From: Thioalkalivibrio sp. ALJ16
GTDB lineage: Bacteria > Pseudomonadota > Gammaproteobacteria > Ectothiorhodospirales > Ectothiorhodospiraceae
Direction: 5' to 3'
Assembly: GCF_000377345.1 (NCBI RefSeq)
Contig: NZ_KB898043.1
Location: 1 to 64,000, forward strand
DNA length: 64,000 nucleotides
The stretch's first letter is position 1. Every line of letters starts with the position of its first letter. Below the pieces are notes generated by a model. The model did no database searches. It saw only the letters and a list, made by a program, of their open reading frames with translations, and had not been told where the DNA came from. A program made the translations under genes and the position numbers. Positions 62,200 through 64,000 of the stretch are shown here, piece by piece.

Positions 62200-63762
62200 A
62201 TGGCCGAGCCGATCATCGCCGCCGTGGAACCCAAGGGCGTGGAGCTCAAAAAGGGCGAGGAGTATGCCTTCTGTCGCTGTGGGCGCTCGCAGGACCAGCC
62301 CTTCTGCGACGGGTCGCACCAGGGGACCGGGATCGAGCCGCTGGTGTTCACGGCCGAGGAGGATGGCGAGGCCTACCTGTGCCAGTGCAAGCAGTCCGGC
62401 AACCTTCCGTATTGCGACGGTAGCCATGCGCAGTTCGATGCGGATGCGGTCGGGGGACCGGCCGACGGGTCCGATGCGCCGGAGGAGGAAGCGGACTCGG
62501 ACACGGGCATGCCAAAGGCGCGGAACAGCGAGGCCGAGCCGCATGTGGAGTGGATCCATGCGCTGGCGCGTGATGGGCTGGAAGGGATCGGGCACCATGG
62601 CCCGACGGTCGCGATGGGGGTGCCGCGCGACCGGCTGCCGAGCTGGGACGAGATCCAGCTTCTCGCGGCGCAGCTGGCGTCACGGCCGCTCGACGACGAT
62701 GCGGAGGTGGGCACCCGTCTGGTGATCGGGCCGGAAGCGAAGCGGCCGCTGGAACTGGACGTCCCCCTGCTGGTGTCGGACATGAGTTTCGGCGCGTTGT
62801 CCCGCGAGGCGAAGATCGCGCTGGCGCGCGGGGCGCAGCGCGCCGGTACCGGCATTTGTTCCGGCGAGGGCGGCATGCTGGATGCGGAGCAGGCCGAGAA
62901 TTCGCGCTACCTGTTCGAGCTGGGGCCGGCCGGCTTCGGTTATTCCGATGCCATCATGGACCGGATTCAGGCCTTTCATTTCAAGGCGGGGCAGGCAGCC
63001 AAGACCGGTGTGGGTGGCGTGCTGCCGGGTAGCAAGGTCAGTGACGAGATCGCGGAGGTGCGGGGGATCGAACCGGGCCAGGACGCGCTCTCGCCCGCGG
63101 CCAGCGCGAAACTGGAAACGGCTGCCGATTTCCGTCGGTTTTCCGACGAGGTACGGGAGAAGACGGGCGGCGTTCCGATCGGCTTCAAGCTATCGGCCAA
63201 CCACATCGAGGCCGACCTGGCCTTTGCCCTGGAGGCGGGGGCGGACTATCTGATACTCGACGGGCGCGGCGGCGGAACGGGTGCCGCGCCGGCACTGCTG
63301 CGCGATCACATCAGCGTCCCGACCATTCCCGCGCTGGCGCGCGCCCGCCGCTTTCTGGATGCAAACGGCGCGTCGGGGCGGGTCACGCTGCTGGTAACGG
63401 GCGGTCTGCGCACCCCGGCGGACTTCATCAAGGCCATGGCGCTGGGTGCGGACGGGATTGCGCTGGCCAATTCCGCGATCCAGGCCGTGGGCTGTGTGGG
63501 GGCCAGGATGTGCCACACCAACCGGTGCCCCAGCGGCGTCGCGACCCAGGACCCGAAGCTGCGCCGCCGGCTTGACCCGCAGGAGGGCGCGGAACGGCTG
63601 GCGCGATTCCTTGGTGGATCGGCGGCGCTGATGCAGGTGCTGGCCCGCGCCTGTGGCCACGCCAATCTCGAGGATTTCGGGCCGAACGATCTGACCACGT
63701 TCGACCGCGACCTGGCGCGTCTGGCCGGGATTCAGTACGCGGGTGTGCTGGAGGGTTCCTGA
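62200..63762 (+). CDS. Fusion of two CDGSH iron-sulfur motifs with an FMN-binding glutamate-synthase domain
   Basis: 520 residues; AAGGAG sits 7 bases before the ATG. Two mitoNEET-type motifs begin the protein: CRCGRSQDQPFCDGSH (residues 25-40) and CQCKQSGNLPYCDGSH (61-76), each with the three Cys and one His that hold a 2Fe-2S cluster. From about residue 125 on there is a GltB-like FMN domain (VSDMSFGALSREAKIAL, GEGGMLDAEQAE, DGRGGGTGAAP, LVTGGLRTPADFIKA) and a CHTNRCPSGVATQD motif for a further cluster. The glutaminase part is missing, so ammonia or another electron task is likely. Actual reaction unknown. Confidence 0.9.
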   Translation: MAEPIIAAVEPKGVELKKGEEYAFCRCGRSQDQPFCDGSHQGTGIEPLVFTAEEDGEAYLCQCKQSGNLPYCDGSHAQFDADAVGGPADGSDAPEEEADSDTGMPKARNSEAEPHVEWIHALARDGLEGIGHHGPTVAMGVPRDRLPSWDEIQLLAAQLASRPLDDDAEVGTRLVIGPEAKRPLELDVPLLVSDMSFGALSREAKIALARGAQRAGTGICSGEGGMLDAEQAENSRYLFELGPAGFGYSDAIMDRIQAFHFKAGQAAKTGVGGVLPGSKVSDEIAEVRGIEPGQDALSPAASAKLETAADFRRFSDEVREKTGGVPIGFKLSANHIEADLAFALEAGADYLILDGRGGGTGAAPALLRDHISVPTIPALARARRFLDANGASGRVTLLVTGGLRTPADFIKAMALGADGIALANSAIQAVGCVGARMCHTNRCPSGVATQDPKLRRRLDPQEGAERLARFLGGSAALMQVLARACGHANLEDFGPNDLTTFDRDLARLAGIQYAGVLEGS

Positions 63763-63840
63763 GCGCGCAGCGGTGTCTCCGAGCGGGTGGGTGGTCCGCG
63801 GTAGTAGCCGGCTGCTGCTCACGCTTGAGGCGGCCCGGAT

Positions 63841-63854
63841 TTGATCTGGATCAG
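63841..63854 (+). promoter_or_regulatory. FNR/DNR-type binding site upstream of the globin gene
   Basis: TTGATCTGGATCAG matches the consensus TTGAT-N4-ATCAA in nine of ten positions. It is 53 bases before the globin start, a distance that fits class II activation. Confidence 0.75.
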
Positions 63855-63907
63855 GCTCGGGGCAGGCGGCGTGCGGTAAACTGGCGCGATACCAGAAGGG
63901 AGCCGCG

Positions 63908-64000
63908 ATGAGCTACTCCGACGTACACCAGAGTTATGGACGCTGCCGGCGTTCCGGCAATTTCGTGGATCGCTTTTACGAGCGCTTCCTGGCCGCCGAC
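63908..64000 (+). CDS. Globin-family protein, 5' part only
   Basis: 31 codons are visible before the window ends; AAGGGAG lies before the ATG. The beginning (SYSDVHQSYGRCRRSGNFVD, then RFYERFLAAD) has the shape of bacterial globin-fold sensor or single-domain globins (helix A, then F-x-D-x-FY-x-RFL). The FNR-type site in front supports a role with low oxygen or nitric oxide. The family is judged from a short piece. Confidence 0.7.
   Translation, partial: MSYSDVHQSYGRCRRSGNFVDRFYERFLAAD

Overview
The window is GC-rich chromosomal DNA from a gammaproteobacterium. Core genes such as cyaY, slyX, rsmJ, pdxH, gltA and serS are of gammaproteobacterial type. The high GC, the lipoate ligase/TonB receptor pair, the SulP permease and the FNR-type site would fit a sulfur-oxidising member of the Chromatiales (Thioalkalivibrio-like). 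The genus is an inference from the sequence alone and was not checked by any search.

Region 1 (1-21,454) is a genomic island ending at a tRNA-Arg(ACG) gene. From left to right it holds an IS3-family remnant; a type I restriction-modification operon (hsdM, hsdS, hsdR) with an Xre/ImmA metallopeptidase plus PIN-protein pair lying between hsdS and hsdR; a YgjP-like metallopeptidase; a HARE-HTH/GIY-YIG protein; a small AT-rich membrane protein; and a tightly coupled three-gene module (DUF6361 protein, two-HKD phospholipase-D-like nuclease, very large SNF2-like helicase). The module is followed by a second, broken copy of the GIY-YIG gene tail. Next come an HD/OB-fold protein, a tyrosine integrase, an excisionase-like protein and a divergent Xre repressor. 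The island looks like a mobile defence island; its far attachment site lies outside the window.

Region 2 (21,454-52,165) is mainly housekeeping DNA with some unusual loci. These include a two-polypeptide multicopper-oxidase-like pair in which only one partner has a Tat signal, followed by a His-rich ankyrin protein; an ArsR regulator; a TonB receptor/lipoate ligase operon; a frameshifted hydrolase; tandem DUF2892 genes behind a perfect AT-rich palindrome; glcD coupled to a degenerate GGDEF protein with an intact GGDEF paralogue downstream; a Rieske-fold protein without cluster ligands; and a SulP permease with a large coiled-coil insertion.

Region 3 (52,386-60,850) is an 8.4-kb integrative element inserted in tRNA-Val(CAC). 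It is bounded by an exact 49-bp direct repeat of the 3' part of the tRNA. It encodes an integrase, AlpA, a Toprim primase, a RepA-like ATPase, a Mor-like regulator, a probable small terminase and several small proteins, but no capsid or tail genes. It therefore resembles a phage satellite. A tripartite GTCAC repeat lies inside both ends.

Region 4 (60,851-64,000) has a decayed partial duplication of a tRNA-Ser 3' end, tRNA-Ser(CGA), pdxH, a fusion of two CDGSH iron-sulfur motifs to an FMN glutamate-synthase domain, and the start of a globin gene behind a near-consensus FNR/DNR box.
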